Virus record (IMG/VR): IMGVR_UViG_3300031669_000157
Coordinates: 1-31,186 of that record
Reading direction: 5' to 3' (one strand)
Source: a virus
DNA: 31,186 bases
Shown here: positions 1-8,772 of the stretch, one piece after another
Numbering within the stretch: position 1 is the first letter of the stretch
Layout: every line of letters begins with the position of its first letter
Made by a program: the position numbers and the translations under genes
Notes under the pieces: generated by a model
Database searches by the model: none
Seen by the model: only the letters and a program-made list of their open reading frames with translations
Told to the model about the DNA's origin: nothing

Positions 1-26
1 CCTAATTGACTTCTTACTTTTATATG

Positions 27-36
27 TAAATATATA
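27..36 (+). promoter_or_regulatory. Putative late promoter
   Basis: TAAATATATA, a variant of the TAAATAWTTA motif found before many genes in this window. It lies 11 nt before the ATG at 48, and an AAAAGGA Shine-Dalgarno fits between the two. Assigned by analogy with T4 late promoters (TATAAATA). Confidence 0.5.
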
Positions 37-47
37 AAAGGATTACT

Positions 48-404
48 ATGACTATTAATGATACTGAACTAGAAGATACTCTTAAATACCTATTACAAAA
101 AAATCTAAAGTTATATATTAATAATAAGCAATATAGGAAAGGTAGGTTATTATTATTTAAACAGAATAATTATCATATTGAACTTACAATAAAAAAGAAT
201 GATACCGATATTAAAAAATTTGAAATTCCGATTCCATTTGCCGTTGAACTTTGGAAAGATGACGGGTTAGTTTATTTTGATTATAGACTTTTAACATTAA
301 CAAAAAAAAATACAATGGTATATAACATATTAAAACCATTATCAGTAGAAACTAATAATAAGTTTTATGATAAGATATTAGAAATACAAATTGTAGGAGA
401 ATAA
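48..404 (+). CDS. Hypothetical protein (118 aa)
   Basis: I do not recognise this protein. It is 118 residues, rich in Lys, Asn and Ile, with no Cys cluster, signal peptide or membrane segment. The alternating pattern of the centre (around residues 25-95) suggests a small beta-rich fold. The start is supported by an AAAAGGA ribosome-binding site about 7 nt upstream and a late-promoter-like motif at 27-36. Its TAA stop overlaps the next ATG (TAATG), so it is translationally coupled to the zinc-ribbon gene and then to the gp15-like gene. That suggests late expression and a virion or assembly-related role, which is inference only. Confidence 0.75.
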   Translation: MTINDTELEDTLKYLLQKNLKLYINNKQYRKGRLLLFKQNNYHIELTIKKNDTDIKKFEIPIPFAVELWKDDGLVYFDYRLLTLTKKNTMVYNILKPLSVETNNKFYDKILEIQIVGE

Positions 405-721
405 TGAAAGAATTAAAATTATTTTTTAGTTTAGTTAGTGGTGATATGTATTATATTGAACCTGATGAAATAAAAAATTTAAACAAATCACAGATTCCTC
501 TTTTAAAAAAACCAAATACAAGTTGTAAAAAATGTTTTGGTAGACTTTATGTGGGGTTTGATATAAAGAAAAAATATTATGTTCCGTGTCCTAGATGTAT
601 GCAAAAATGTGTTGATTGGATTGCGTTTAAAGAAAATGAAGTAGTTGTTGAGGCACCAAAATTAACAAATGAAATTGCTGATCATGATTTTATTAAAGCA
701 GTAGAAGAACTTAAAGTATAA
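404..721 (+). CDS. Small zinc-ribbon protein
   Basis: A 105-residue protein with two Cys pairs, CKKC at about residues 41-44 and CPRC at about 62-65, separated by a short beta-like stretch (GRLYVGFDIKKKYYVPC). This is the arrangement of a zinc ribbon, and a further Cys follows at about 69. Small proteins of this type with a KKPNxxCKKCxGR-like core are common uncharacterised genes of T4-like phages. It is joined to the upstream gene by TAATG, with AGGAG just before the start, and to the downstream tail-completion gene by another TAATG, so the three form one operon. Its biochemical role is unknown; metal binding is inferred from the cysteines. Confidence 0.8.
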   Translation: MKELKLFFSLVSGDMYYIEPDEIKNLNKSQIPLLKKPNTSCKKCFGRLYVGFDIKKKYYVPCPRCMQKCVDWIAFKENEVVVEAPKLTNEIADHDFIKAVEELKV

Positions 722-1890
722 TGAAACTAGAAACATATAATTTTGAAATAAGAACACTGATTGCACAAATGGTAGATGCATTTGATGACATTGTAATTAG
801 ACGTTATAATAATGCTATAAATAGACGAATACAAGATAAAATTAAATGTAATTTTGTTTATGCACCAAAAACTAGAACACTTCACGATCTTGTTAATAAA
901 GCAAAACATATTTCGTTACCAGTTATTTCTGTTAGTATTGCTAACATGAATAGAAATCCTGGAAGAGTGTTTAATAAAATAGAAGGTCCATATTATAACA
1001 TGGGTATTAATGATACTGGATTTACACATCCACTACAACCAGTACCAGTAGATATTACTGTTAATATGTCAATAATTACTAGATTTCAATCTGATATGGA
1101 TCAGATTGTTACTAATTTTGCACCATATAACGATCCGTATATTGTTGTAAGTTGGTTAGCACCATACACTAACCATGAAATGCGAACCATTATCAAATGG
1201 AGTGGTAATATTAATTTTGAATATCCAACAGATATTACCTCAAATGTTCCATATAGAATAATTGCAAATACATCCTTTGTTATAGAAGGTTGGTTGTTTA
1301 AAGATCCATCGGAGCCAGTAGGAAAAATTTATAAGGTTACTACTTCCTTTACAGCATTATCCTCTTTAAATGCAAAATATGAACAGATGGTAGAATTTGC
1401 AGATTCTGATAATACTGATACGTTTACAATTTCGGGTAGACCTCAATTAAAAACAGCAGACCCATGGCTTATGATTCCTTGTGTTTCTGATAAAATAATA
1501 ACAGTTTATGGATCATGGTTTGATACTCTATCTACATTATATCTTAGTGGATCACCAGGAGTGTTTGAAAATATCTCTTGGTATGATCCAGCAAGCGGTA
1601 ATCCAACAATTTCAGCGTTATATACAGGATTTTCTGGTATACAGCTTGATAGTTGGGCAGCAGTATCGGATAATGTATTAACATTTGTAATGCCAAGTGC
1701 AGTAGATGCAGGATATATAGATGTTATAGCATTTAATGAAGCAGGTTATGGTAAGTTGACGGTTGATGCCATTCGTCCAACATTAAATCCATATGTTTCT
1801 GGGACATCAGAATATAATAATTACGTTGAATATCAACATCCTTCAATTTCGGGGATTAGAGTTGATCCGTTTTATTATTATTGTAGTTAA
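721..1890 (+). CDS. 15: Tail sheath stabiliser / tail completion protein, gp15-like
   Basis: In T4, gp15 caps the tail tube and sheath and connects the tail to the neck. Residues 1-60 resemble the T4 gp15 N-terminus, including the VRRYN/VIRRY-like and FVYAPK segment. Residues 116-146 (IITRFQSDMDQIVTNFAPY followed by NDPYIVVSW) match the most characteristic gp15 stretch (T4: IFTRYEDDMFQIVEQILPYF). A conserved FVIEGWLF segment follows at about 186-194. T4 gp15 is 272 aa; this one is 389 aa because of an added C-terminal region. Residues about 250-350 (ITVYGSWFDTLS ... VDAGYIDVIAFNEAGYG) look like an IPT/TIG immunoglobulin-type domain. The start overlaps the preceding stop (TAATG). Confidence 0.85.
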   Translation: MKLETYNFEIRTLIAQMVDAFDDIVIRRYNNAINRRIQDKIKCNFVYAPKTRTLHDLVNKAKHISLPVISVSIANMNRNPGRVFNKIEGPYYNMGINDTGFTHPLQPVPVDITVNMSIITRFQSDMDQIVTNFAPYNDPYIVVSWLAPYTNHEMRTIIKWSGNINFEYPTDITSNVPYRIIANTSFVIEGWLFKDPSEPVGKIYKVTTSFTALSSLNAKYEQMVEFADSDNTDTFTISGRPQLKTADPWLMIPCVSDKIITVYGSWFDTLSTLYLSGSPGVFENISWYDPASGNPTISALYTGFSGIQLDSWAAVSDNVLTFVMPSAVDAGYIDVIAFNEAGYGKLTVDAIRPTLNPYVSGTSEYNNYVEYQHPSISGIRVDPFYYYCS

Positions 1891-1939
1891 TTATAAGGAA
1901 AAATAAAATATTTTAGTATTGATAATTTGATTCTTTAAC

Positions 1940-1949
1940 TAAATAGTTA
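1940..1949 (+). promoter_or_regulatory. Putative late promoter of portal gene
   Basis: TAAATAGTTA inside the palindrome TTAACTAAATAGTTAA, 18 nt before the ATG at 1968. A good AGGAGA ribosome-binding site lies between them. Matches the phage-wide late-promoter-like motif. Confidence 0.6.
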
Positions 1950-1967
1950 AAGACTATAGGAGAAAAT

Positions 1968-3752
1968 ATGCCATCACGTTCTGCGGGTAAACAAAATTCA
2001 TTGCTTGATCAATTAATAGCTAATCTACCATATACACATAGAATTATAAATGATATTTCAGCTTTAAACCCCAAGTATGACGATTTTAATGAACTTACAA
2101 AAAGAAAAGAAGAGAGAGTTTTACAACAATCTGTTGTAATACAAGGAGATAAAAGCGAGTCTACCAGTGCTGGTACTATAATGATCAATAAAGATTATCA
2201 ACAGTACATGTATTCTAATATGGATGTTGATAAGATCAGAAGGCTACAACAATATAGAAGAATGGCTGCATATGCAGAAGTCTCTGATGCAATAGACGAA
2301 ATTTGTGACGAAACAATTGTTAAAGATGATGAAGGCGATATTATAAAGATTAGTGTAGATGGTAAATATAAAGATAATATTAAAAAAGAGATTCGTAAAG
2401 AATGGCAAAAATTTGTTACCGTTTTTAAGTTGGAAGATAGAGGATGGGAACTTTTTCGTCAATTATTAATTGATGGTGAATTGTTTTTTGAAAATGTTAT
2501 TTCTCAAAATAGACCAGACCTTGGAATACTTGGTATAGTTAGTATTCCATCTGAACTTATTAATCCAGTTTATGATAATGTACAAAATGGATTAATAAAA
2601 GGATTTTTATTACGTAGATCCGTTCCACAAGGTAAACAAGGCGTTGGAAATAAAAAAGAAGACCTTATCGTATTTGATAAAAACCAAATTACATATGTTC
2701 ATTCTGGACTTTGGAACGAGGATCGTACAATGCGTGTTCCATATATCGAAAATGCACGTAGAGCATATAAGCAATTATCTCTTATTGAAGATTCAATTGT
2801 TATTTATAGATTGGTTCGTGCTCCAGAACGTTTAGTATTTTATATAGATGTTGGTAATATGCCAGCGGCAAAGGCTGAAACCTATATCCAAAAACTTATT
2901 AATCAGTATTGGTCTCGAAAAACATATAATGTACAAGGTAAAAGTGTGCAAAATGTTTATGATCCACAATCAATGCTTGATTCTTATTGGTTTGCCAAGA
3001 AAAATGGACAAGAAGGAACTAAGGTTGAGTTACTTCAGGGTGGACAAAACCTAGGACAACTTGATGACCTTATGTATTTTGTTAAAAAGCTTTATAAATC
3101 TCTTAAAGTTCCTATTGGTAGACTTAATCCAGAAGATACGTTTAAGGATGGAACAGAAGTTACAAGAGAGGAACTTCGTTTCGCAAAATTTGTAATGAGA
3201 CTTCAAAGACAATTTGTAATGGCATTAAAAGATTCTTTTATTGTACATTTAAAGCTTAGAAAGTTTTGGTTAAAATATAAACTAAAAGAACATCAAATTA
3301 TTCTTACTTTTAACACTCCTACACAATTTATGGTTATACGTGAACAACAAACATTCAATTTGAAGTTCGAAAATTATAATAACATGGGTAATAATGAATT
3401 GGTTTCACAATCATTTTCACAAAGACATTATCTTGGATGGAATGATGATATGATGGCGGAAAATAGGGAATGGTTACGTAAAGATAATGAACTTATGTGG
3501 GAAATTGAACAAATTCGTACTAATGGTCCAGATTTTAGAGAGACCCAGAATGAACTTAATGCTGCTGTTGGTGATATTAATAGTGCCGTTGGTGGTTCAT
3601 CTGGTTCTGGACTTGGATCTTCTCAAGCAGGATTAGATAAATTTAAACCAGATGTTCCACCAGAGTTTGGACCAGGACCCGCAAAAACTGGGGCAGTAGC
3701 AGGTGGAGAAGGTCAAAATGCCACGGAAGCACCAAAACCTACTACAACGTAA
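1968..3752 (+). CDS. 20: Portal vertex protein, gp20-like
   Basis: The gp20 dodecamer forms the DNA entry and exit ring at one capsid vertex, nucleates prohead assembly and docks the terminase and neck. This 594-residue protein (T4 gp20 is 524 aa) carries the T4-portal hallmark at about residues 89-120 (QQYRRMAAYAEVSDAIDEIC followed by DETIV). Other landmarks are the clip/stem-like centre (ERLVFYIDVGNMP ... AETYIQKLINQYWSRKTY) and the conserved RLNPEDTFKDGTEVTREELRF block near residue 385. The C-terminal 60 residues are a low-complexity Gly/Ser/Pro tail. The start is set by AGGAGA 6 nt upstream. Downstream are a host-like promoter and the ribonucleotide reductase genes, so the portal is separated from the protease/scaffold/capsid genes, unlike in T4. 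Confidence 0.95.
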   Translation: MPSRSAGKQNSLLDQLIANLPYTHRIINDISALNPKYDDFNELTKRKEERVLQQSVVIQGDKSESTSAGTIMINKDYQQYMYSNMDVDKIRRLQQYRRMAAYAEVSDAIDEICDETIVKDDEGDIIKISVDGKYKDNIKKEIRKEWQKFVTVFKLEDRGWELFRQLLIDGELFFENVISQNRPDLGILGIVSIPSELINPVYDNVQNGLIKGFLLRRSVPQGKQGVGNKKEDLIVFDKNQITYVHSGLWNEDRTMRVPYIENARRAYKQLSLIEDSIVIYRLVRAPERLVFYIDVGNMPAAKAETYIQKLINQYWSRKTYNVQGKSVQNVYDPQSMLDSYWFAKKNGQEGTKVELLQGGQNLGQLDDLMYFVKKLYKSLKVPIGRLNPEDTFKDGTEVTREELRFAKFVMRLQRQFVMALKDSFIVHLKLRKFWLKYKLKEHQIILTFNTPTQFMVIREQQTFNLKFENYNNMGNNELVSQSFSQRHYLGWNDDMMAENREWLRKDNELMWEIEQIRTNGPDFRETQNELNAAVGDINSAVGGSSGSGLGSSQAGLDKFKPDVPPEFGPGPAKTGAVAGGEGQNATEAPKPTTT

Positions 3753-3808
3753 ACTGTTTGAACAGAAAAACTTATAAATTTTAGATAGATTTTATCTTAT
3801 CGTTATGG

Positions 3809-3814
3809 TATAAT
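3809..3814 (+). promoter_or_regulatory. Host-type extended -10 promoter before nrdG
   Basis: TATAAT preceded by TGG (ATGGTATAAT), an extended -10 element of the sigma70 type with no clear -35. It would start transcription near 3821, just upstream of a late-type TAAATAGTTA motif. It probably gives early or middle expression of nrdG/nrdD. Confidence 0.5.
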
Positions 3815-3826
3815 AGATACAAAGGA

Positions 3827-3836
3827 TAAATAGTTA
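3827..3836 (+). promoter_or_regulatory. Putative late promoter abutting nrdG start
   Basis: TAAATAGTTA followed by only TATA and then the ATG at 3841. No Shine-Dalgarno lies between. If used, the transcript would have a leader of about 3 nt. Confidence 0.45.
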
Positions 3837-3840
3837 TATA

Positions 3841-4353
3841 ATGAACAACAATCTATCTAAAATTACAGAGATTAATACCATTTCAATGCAAATCTCCAAT
3901 ATTTCTACAGGATTTATAGAAATTCCTACACAAACATCCCTTAATATCTATGTTCAGGGGTGTAAAAAGCGTTGTGAGGGGTGTCAAAACCCAGAATTAC
4001 AATCATTTATAGGTGGAACTACTATAAAATTGGAAGATCTTCCTAAGATATTACAAAATAGGGACTTATCAACATGGATTTGCTGGCTTGGTGGCGATTC
4101 AGTATATCAAGAAGAAGGTTTTTTGGCTTTTAATAAGTTTTTTAAGGAAAATGGATATAAAATATGTCTTTATACTGGAAAATTATTTTCAGAAGTTGAA
4201 AACTTGTTGGAACATGTAGATCTAGTAATAGATGGTGCGTGGGAAGGTAAAAAAATAGAAGAAAAAGATACAAATCAAAAAATTTATATTAAAAATAATA
4301 ATAAATGGAATAAAATTAATTATAATGAATTAAAAAACATTTTGGAGGTGTAA
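3841..4353 (+). CDS. nrdG: Anaerobic ribonucleotide reductase activating protein
   Basis: NrdG is a radical-SAM enzyme that uses a 4Fe-4S cluster and S-adenosylmethionine to generate the glycyl radical on NrdD, enabling dNTP synthesis without oxygen. The cluster motif CxxxCxxC is present as C41, C45 and C48 (VQGCKKRCEGCQNPELQ). The family-typical LGGDSVYQEEGF follows at about residues 78-89 and KICLYTG at about 105-111. The length (170 aa) is normal. Typical NrdG N-termini align from residue 16 (a second ATG at 3886), so the first 15 residues may be an extension or the start may be later; neither start has a clear ribosome-binding site. The gene is immediately upstream of nrdD, the usual partner. 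Confidence 0.92.
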   Translation: MNNNLSKITEINTISMQISNISTGFIEIPTQTSLNIYVQGCKKRCEGCQNPELQSFIGGTTIKLEDLPKILQNRDLSTWICWLGGDSVYQEEGFLAFNKFFKENGYKICLYTGKLFSEVENLLEHVDLVIDGAWEGKKIEEKDTNQKIYIKNNNKWNKINYNELKNILEV

Positions 4354-4354
4354 T

Positions 4355-5143
4355 TTGCTAATTCGTCAATCATTTGATCAACGGTTTGTTTTAAAACTTA
4401 AAGAAATAGAAGAAAAATATGGGTCAGAAATGATCCGTTTAGATGGTATTGGTTCAGATAAATTAGATATTAATCAATTTGCTAAAGATTTTTTTAATAA
4501 TAATGTTATTTCAAATGTATCTAGTGATGGTAATGCTAATGTTGATGATAATTCAGTATTAACCTTTGAACATGAATTTGGTAAATCACTTCAAAAGGTT
4601 AATGCATATTATCATATGTGGAATATTATGGTTAAAGATAGTAATATTGGTATTAAACGAGCTAATAAAATTCTTGAATTGTGTATTAATGGTTCTCTTA
4701 AAATTCACGATAATCATATGTGGATGAAGCCGTATTGTTTTGCATTTTCTCTTGACGGATTAGTTATAAAGGGACTTCCTTTTATTTCCAAGGTAAAAAT
4801 TGGACCACCAAAACATTTTAAATCCTTTATTAATTTAGTTATACAGTTTACTGCATTTGCTAGTAATCAATTAGCCGGTGCAACAGCATTTTCAGATTTG
4901 CTTGTTTATATGGATTGGTATGCCCGTAAAGATTATGGTGAAAATTATCAAGAGAATGATATCGTTTTAACCGTTAATGGAAATAATTTTACTCTAATGG
5001 AAAGCGAAAATATAGAAATAATGAATAAAAACACTAAAGAAATTAGTATAACAACAGCTAAAGAATTTTATAATAATAATATGCAAGAAACGTATTTAAT
5101 TGATGATAAACATTTACAAAGAATATACAATAGAAAAATGTAA
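4355..5143 (+). CDS. nrdD: Anaerobic ribonucleotide reductase, N-terminal fragment (NrdD-a)
   Basis: This encodes the N-terminal part of class III ribonucleotide reductase (NrdD), which reduces ribonucleoside triphosphates anaerobically. Residues 1 to about 200 are NrdD-like, including KIHDNHMWMKPYCFAFSL and the conserved FASNQLAGATAFSDLLVYMDWYARKDYGENYQEN. The normal protein would then run directly into the segment encoded from 5192. Instead about 60 unrelated residues follow (from DIVLTVNGNN to the stop), so the reading frame ends early. I infer gene fission: the rest of NrdD is a separate cistron. The start is TTG with GGAGG six nt upstream, 1 nt after the nrdG stop. The tail lacks the nucleophilic Cys/Ser and terminal His-Asn of an intein. 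The two halves may assemble as a split enzyme. Confidence 0.85.
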   Translation: MLIRQSFDQRFVLKLKEIEEKYGSEMIRLDGIGSDKLDINQFAKDFFNNNVISNVSSDGNANVDDNSVLTFEHEFGKSLQKVNAYYHMWNIMVKDSNIGIKRANKILELCINGSLKIHDNHMWMKPYCFAFSLDGLVIKGLPFISKVKIGPPKHFKSFINLVIQFTAFASNQLAGATAFSDLLVYMDWYARKDYGENYQENDIVLTVNGNNFTLMESENIEIMNKNTKEISITTAKEFYNNNMQETYLIDDKHLQRIYNRKM

Positions 5144-5191
5144 AAACTTTTTTATAAATGATGTTGATATTAAAATAAAGGAGAAATAATT

Positions 5192-6839
5192 ATGGCATTT
5201 GTAGAAGTACAGAAAACAGAATGTAAAACTTCAAAAGTAATGGAGTCAATTCGTGAGGAATTACAATCACTTGTATTTTCTTGGAATTTTCCGTTTCGTA
5301 GTTTCTGCGCTTCAATATAGTAATATATTGTCGAAACTCTCTTAATTGCGAGGAACCCCTGAGAGCTTCAATACCACAATATGATCAGTAATGATGAAAT
5401 ATGATGGTTATAAAAAATTTGAAGATTGGACAATTCGCAGCCAAGTTATCCTATGGGATAAAAGGTTCAACGACTATCCGAAAGGAGTAGGATTACAAGC
5501 TATTGGTAATCCAAAATAGAGAGGTTCCTATTAGGAATTTGATATAGTCTCAACTTACAAGAAATTGTAAGCATCAACCGATGGTTTGTGCGTAGCGTCA
5601 TAAATAAAGATATTGGGATCACAATCAGCATTTGTGAATGTGAATTTGTATGATGATTACTTTCTTAGGGATTTATTTGTATCAACAATTTATCCAGATA
5701 TGTCTACACCAAACTTTGAAAGTATAAAAAAACTACAAGAATATTATATGCGTTGGTTTGTTAACGAGTCGAAACATCAAACACTTACTTTTCCAGTAAA
5801 TACTGCAACGTTTTATAAAAATGATGATGGTGAAATAATGGACAAGCAATTTCTTGATCTTGTTTCAGAGTTAAATTGTGTAAACGGAACATTTAATATT
5901 TTTACCGGACCATTAGGGGTCCTCTCATCTTGTTGTAGATTGCGAAATGATATGAACGAAACAAAAGAGTATATGAATTCGTTTGGTGCGGGAGGAACAT
6001 CTATTGGATCACATAGAGTTGTTACTATTAACCTTCCACATATTGGATATGAAGCTGAAGATGATGCCGATTATATGAAACGATTAGAATATAACATAAA
6101 AGCTGCACAAGATATTCTTGATATTCATAGAAAAATAATTACAGATAATATTAATAAAGGAAAACTTCCATTATATACACATCAGTTTATGGATTTGAAT
6201 CGTCAATTTTCTACTATTGGTTTTATAGGAATAAACGAGGCATGTGAAATACAAGGATATGATATAATGGATGAACAAGGATCAGTATTTGCAAAAAATA
6301 TATTAAATAAAATAAATAAATTAAATTCTGATAGAACACTTCAAGATGGGTTTATACGAAACCTTGAACAAATTCCTGGAGAATCTGCCGCAGTTATGTT
6401 TGCTAAAAAAGATAAACTGTTATTTACTAACCAACGATATAAAATGTATGGAAATCAATATATACCCCTTTGGAAAAATGTAGATATCGAAGATAGAATA
6501 AATGTTCAGGGTATGTTCGATAGTATGTGCGGTGGTGGTTCTATTGCTCATTTAAATTTAACAGATTCGTTAACTTCACAACAAATGAAACAAATAATTC
6601 TAACTGCTGCAAAAAGGGGTTGTATTTATTTTGCGGTTAATATGGCACAATGTAGATGTAAATCTTGTGGTAAATTATTTATTGGTAAATTTGAAAAATC
6701 TCCGTGTCATGATGCTGATGTTGATAAATACCTTCGTGTTGTTGGTTTTTTGACAAAAGTTGATAATTGGATACCGGAAAGACGAGAAGAATATAAACTT
6801 AGACAATTTTATAAATCCGCCAATATAAACCCAAATTAA
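5192..6839 (+). CDS. nrdD: Anaerobic ribonucleotide reductase, C-terminal part (NrdD-b), interrupted by a group I intron
   Basis: The predicted exons are 5192-5302 (37 codons) and 5616-6839. Joined, they read NFPFRS|GSQSAFVNVNLYD, the conserved NxPxRxGxQxxF NrdD motif. The protein has about 444 residues. Active-site cysteine region: GVLSSCCRLRND. Near the C-terminus are a Cys-rich zinc site (CRCKSCGK ... PCHD) and the glycyl-radical motif RVVGFLT, where the Gly should carry the radical made by NrdG. The start ATG has a strong AAAGGAG 9 nt upstream, so this half is translated independently of NrdD-a. Unspliced RNA would stop at the TAG at 5318-5320. Together the halves total about 706 residues, longer than T4 NrdD (605), mainly from the NrdD-a tail and the first 15 residues here. 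Confidence 0.88.
5303..5615 (+). ncRNA. Group I intron in nrdD-b
   Basis: A 313-nt self-splicing intron is inferred from conserved core elements in the right order: P-like AATTGCGAGGAACCCCT (5344-5360), Q-like CAATTCGCAGCCAAG (5431-5445), R-like GGTTCAACGACTA (5464-5476) and S-like GATATAGTCT (5541-5550). A CTTACAA/TTGTAAG hairpin follows as a possible P9. Boundaries come from restoring the NrdD protein motif: exon 1 ends in T (5302) and the intron ends in G (5615), as group I introns require. The P1 pairing at the 5' site could not be settled by eye. There is no endonuclease gene inside. T4 also has a group I intron in nrdD (sunY); whether the insertion site is the same needs an alignment. 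Confidence 0.88.
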
Positions 6840-6852
6840 TTGATTTTTTTAA

Positions 6853-6862
6853 TAAATAATTA
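6853..6862 (+). promoter_or_regulatory. Putative late promoter of gene 13
   Basis: TAAATAATTA, an exact match to the phage-wide motif, 18 nt before the ATG at 6881. A weak AGGAA ribosome-binding site lies between. Confidence 0.65.
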
Positions 6863-6880
6863 AAATAGGAATATTATATA

Positions 6881-8524
6881 ATGGCTGTAACTTTTGATAT
6901 TTTACCATCTAATCCAATAGTTTTTACGAGTCCGTCTGTAAGTTTAACCTTTACTGATAGTACACCAGCATTGTCAAGTGTTACAGAATGGTCATGGGCA
7001 TTCAATAATACCATTGTATCTACAGCAAGTTCATGGTCACACATATTTTTCGGTGCACAATCTTCTGTTATGGTGTTGAGTGTTACTGGTAATAATATAG
7101 GTTCTAGTTCACAAGTTAATGTTGTAATTGAACCAGCATGGCCTACATATCCATCGTTTAGATTGCTTCCATCAAATAATTTTTCGTTTACCCCAGGGAT
7201 TGGAGTTGCATGGCTATCTGGTCAGAATACTTCACCAACAAATATGGTCGGAACACAATTAGTTTCTTCTCTTACATATTTATCTGGAATGGTTTTGGGT
7301 ACTCCAAGTATTACAGGAATTAGTATTACAAGAACATATGAAACTGTTACAGCAACAGCATCAACATATGAATGGTATTTTAATAGTGTTCCTATTGCAT
7401 GGACAAGAGATTTGAGATATCAATTTTTTGATCCAATTTCTGGTACTGTTTATACTGATATGACTAGTATGTCATTTATGGGAACTGCATATTATACAAA
7501 CAGTACAGAGTTTAGTGCGGTTTCTTCAATTTGGCAAACGCTTTCTAGTGTTCCAGCATATACAGAAGTTCCTGGGGTATGTTCATTACCATCACAATCA
7601 ATTATTATTAATACAGCACCTGAATTTCCTACTTGTGAAAATTTTGAGCATGTAACACCAGTAGGAATTAGAGGTAGTACAACATTAAATTCTGTTGTAA
7701 CAAGTTATGAACTTCTTATGGAACGAATTAAAATGCAAATAGGTTGGCCCATGGTTAATATAGAAATTTGCGATGATCAAATTTATGATTTTATTAATCA
7801 ATCATGTGAATGGTATACAAAATATGCTGGACAAACAGAAGAATATTTAATGTTTAATTCTAGTATTTATGTACCAGGGTATGGTGTCAAACTTGATGTT
7901 GTTCTTAATAGAATAGCTGATTATTATTCTCCATATACTGCCCCTAGTCCAGTAGTTTCTGGTCAATATGTTGATTGTGATCTTAATAATCATAGAAAAG
8001 TTGTTGGAATTTTTTCTGCTGATCCCGCTGGTGGTTCTGGCGGTAGTTCAGAAATTTTATTTAACATGGATTATTTATTTGCACAACAAGCATACTTTGG
8101 ACAAATGATGGGTGGATTTGGTTATGATATTACAACATGGCATCTTCTTAAATCATGGATGGACCTTAGAAAGAAAATGTTTGCAACAAATATTTATGTG
8201 AACTTTAATCCAACAACTCAATTGTTACGATTGGTACCCGAACCAACTGGTAGAGGAAATTATGTTGGTATTATTGGTTGTAGAATGGAACGACCTATTA
8301 GTGGATTAGTACAAGAACGTTGGGTTCAACGTTATACATTAGCATTAACAAAAATTGCAGTAGCACATATTCGTGGAAAATTTGGTGGTGTAATTTTATT
8401 TGGGGGCGGTAATGTTAATCCAACCGATTTAATGACTCAAGGAATAAAAGAAAAGGATGAATTAGAAAAAGAATTGATGAATGGCTACGGTGAAGCCGAG
8501 CCACCTATATTCTTCTGTAGCTAA
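6881..8524 (+). CDS. 13: Neck protein gp13-like with Ig/PKD-like N-terminal extension
   Basis: gp13 forms part of the neck that seals the filled head and receives the tail. The C-terminal half (about 273-547) matches T4 gp13 at both ends. [21 protein letters not shown] corresponds to T4 [41 protein letters not shown] ... [14 protein letters not shown] ... [10 protein letters not shown] with a final PPIFF corresponds to RWVKDYATALAKELNG ... MLPGGVTIDG ... PPFGI. T4 gp13 is 309 aa; this protein is 547 aa. Residues about 1-85 look like a PKD/Ig-type domain (SLTFTDSTP ... [10 protein letters not shown] ... [10 protein letters not shown] ... [10 protein letters not shown]), and about 90-245 is further beta-rich, Ser/Thr-rich sequence. 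These extra domains are probably displayed on the neck surface. Confidence 0.88.
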   Translation: [547 protein letters not shown]

Positions 8525-8571
8525 TTAGTTATAAGTACCTTATAATAAATAACTTACAACTGAAGAAGTAA

Positions 8572-8772
8572 ATCCTACAATATTTTTACTTGAAATTTCA
8601 TAATTTTTATATACCCAAGGACAATTTGATTATAGAGGTTAAATCGTCTTATATATTGAAAAGACAAGGTGAAAACAAAAACAAAGCAAAACGAGATGCA
8701 ACTATAACACAAGGTTATGATTATTTGATGGTGTTAGACAATATATTCACAAAATTCATTAAAAAAGAGTAA
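8572..8772 (+). pseudogene. Remnant of a homing endonuclease (EDxHD/Vsr-like C-terminus)
   Basis: An open stretch of about 66 codons following a stop at 8569; the only start candidate is a TTG at 8590 with no ribosome-binding site. It reads FHNFYIPKDNLIIEVKSSY ... KNKAKRDATITQGYDYLMVLDN. From memory this is the C-terminal catalytic block of phage free-standing homing endonucleases of the Vsr-like/PD-(D/E)xK type (PDFYIP..NLIIEVKS.Y...K..AK......GY....V.DN). The N-terminal two thirds are absent, so I call it a decayed fragment between gene 13 and the next late gene. It could alternatively be a short expressed protein. The flanking 8525-8571 contains only a TTATAAG/CTTATAA hairpin. Confidence 0.6.

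Noticed and set aside
4960-5143. The unusual NrdD-a tail as an N-terminal split-intein half
   Set aside because: There is no Cys or Ser at the junction, no intein block A pattern, and no His-Asn intein end before NrdD-b.
5391-5519. A 42-codon open frame inside the group I intron
   Set aside because: It overlaps the Q and R core sequences, has no ribosome-binding site and is too short for an endonuclease. Its openness is probably chance.
8529-8545. TTATAAG/CTTATAA hairpin after gene 13 as a terminator
   Set aside because: AT-only stem with no following T run, so too weak to call.
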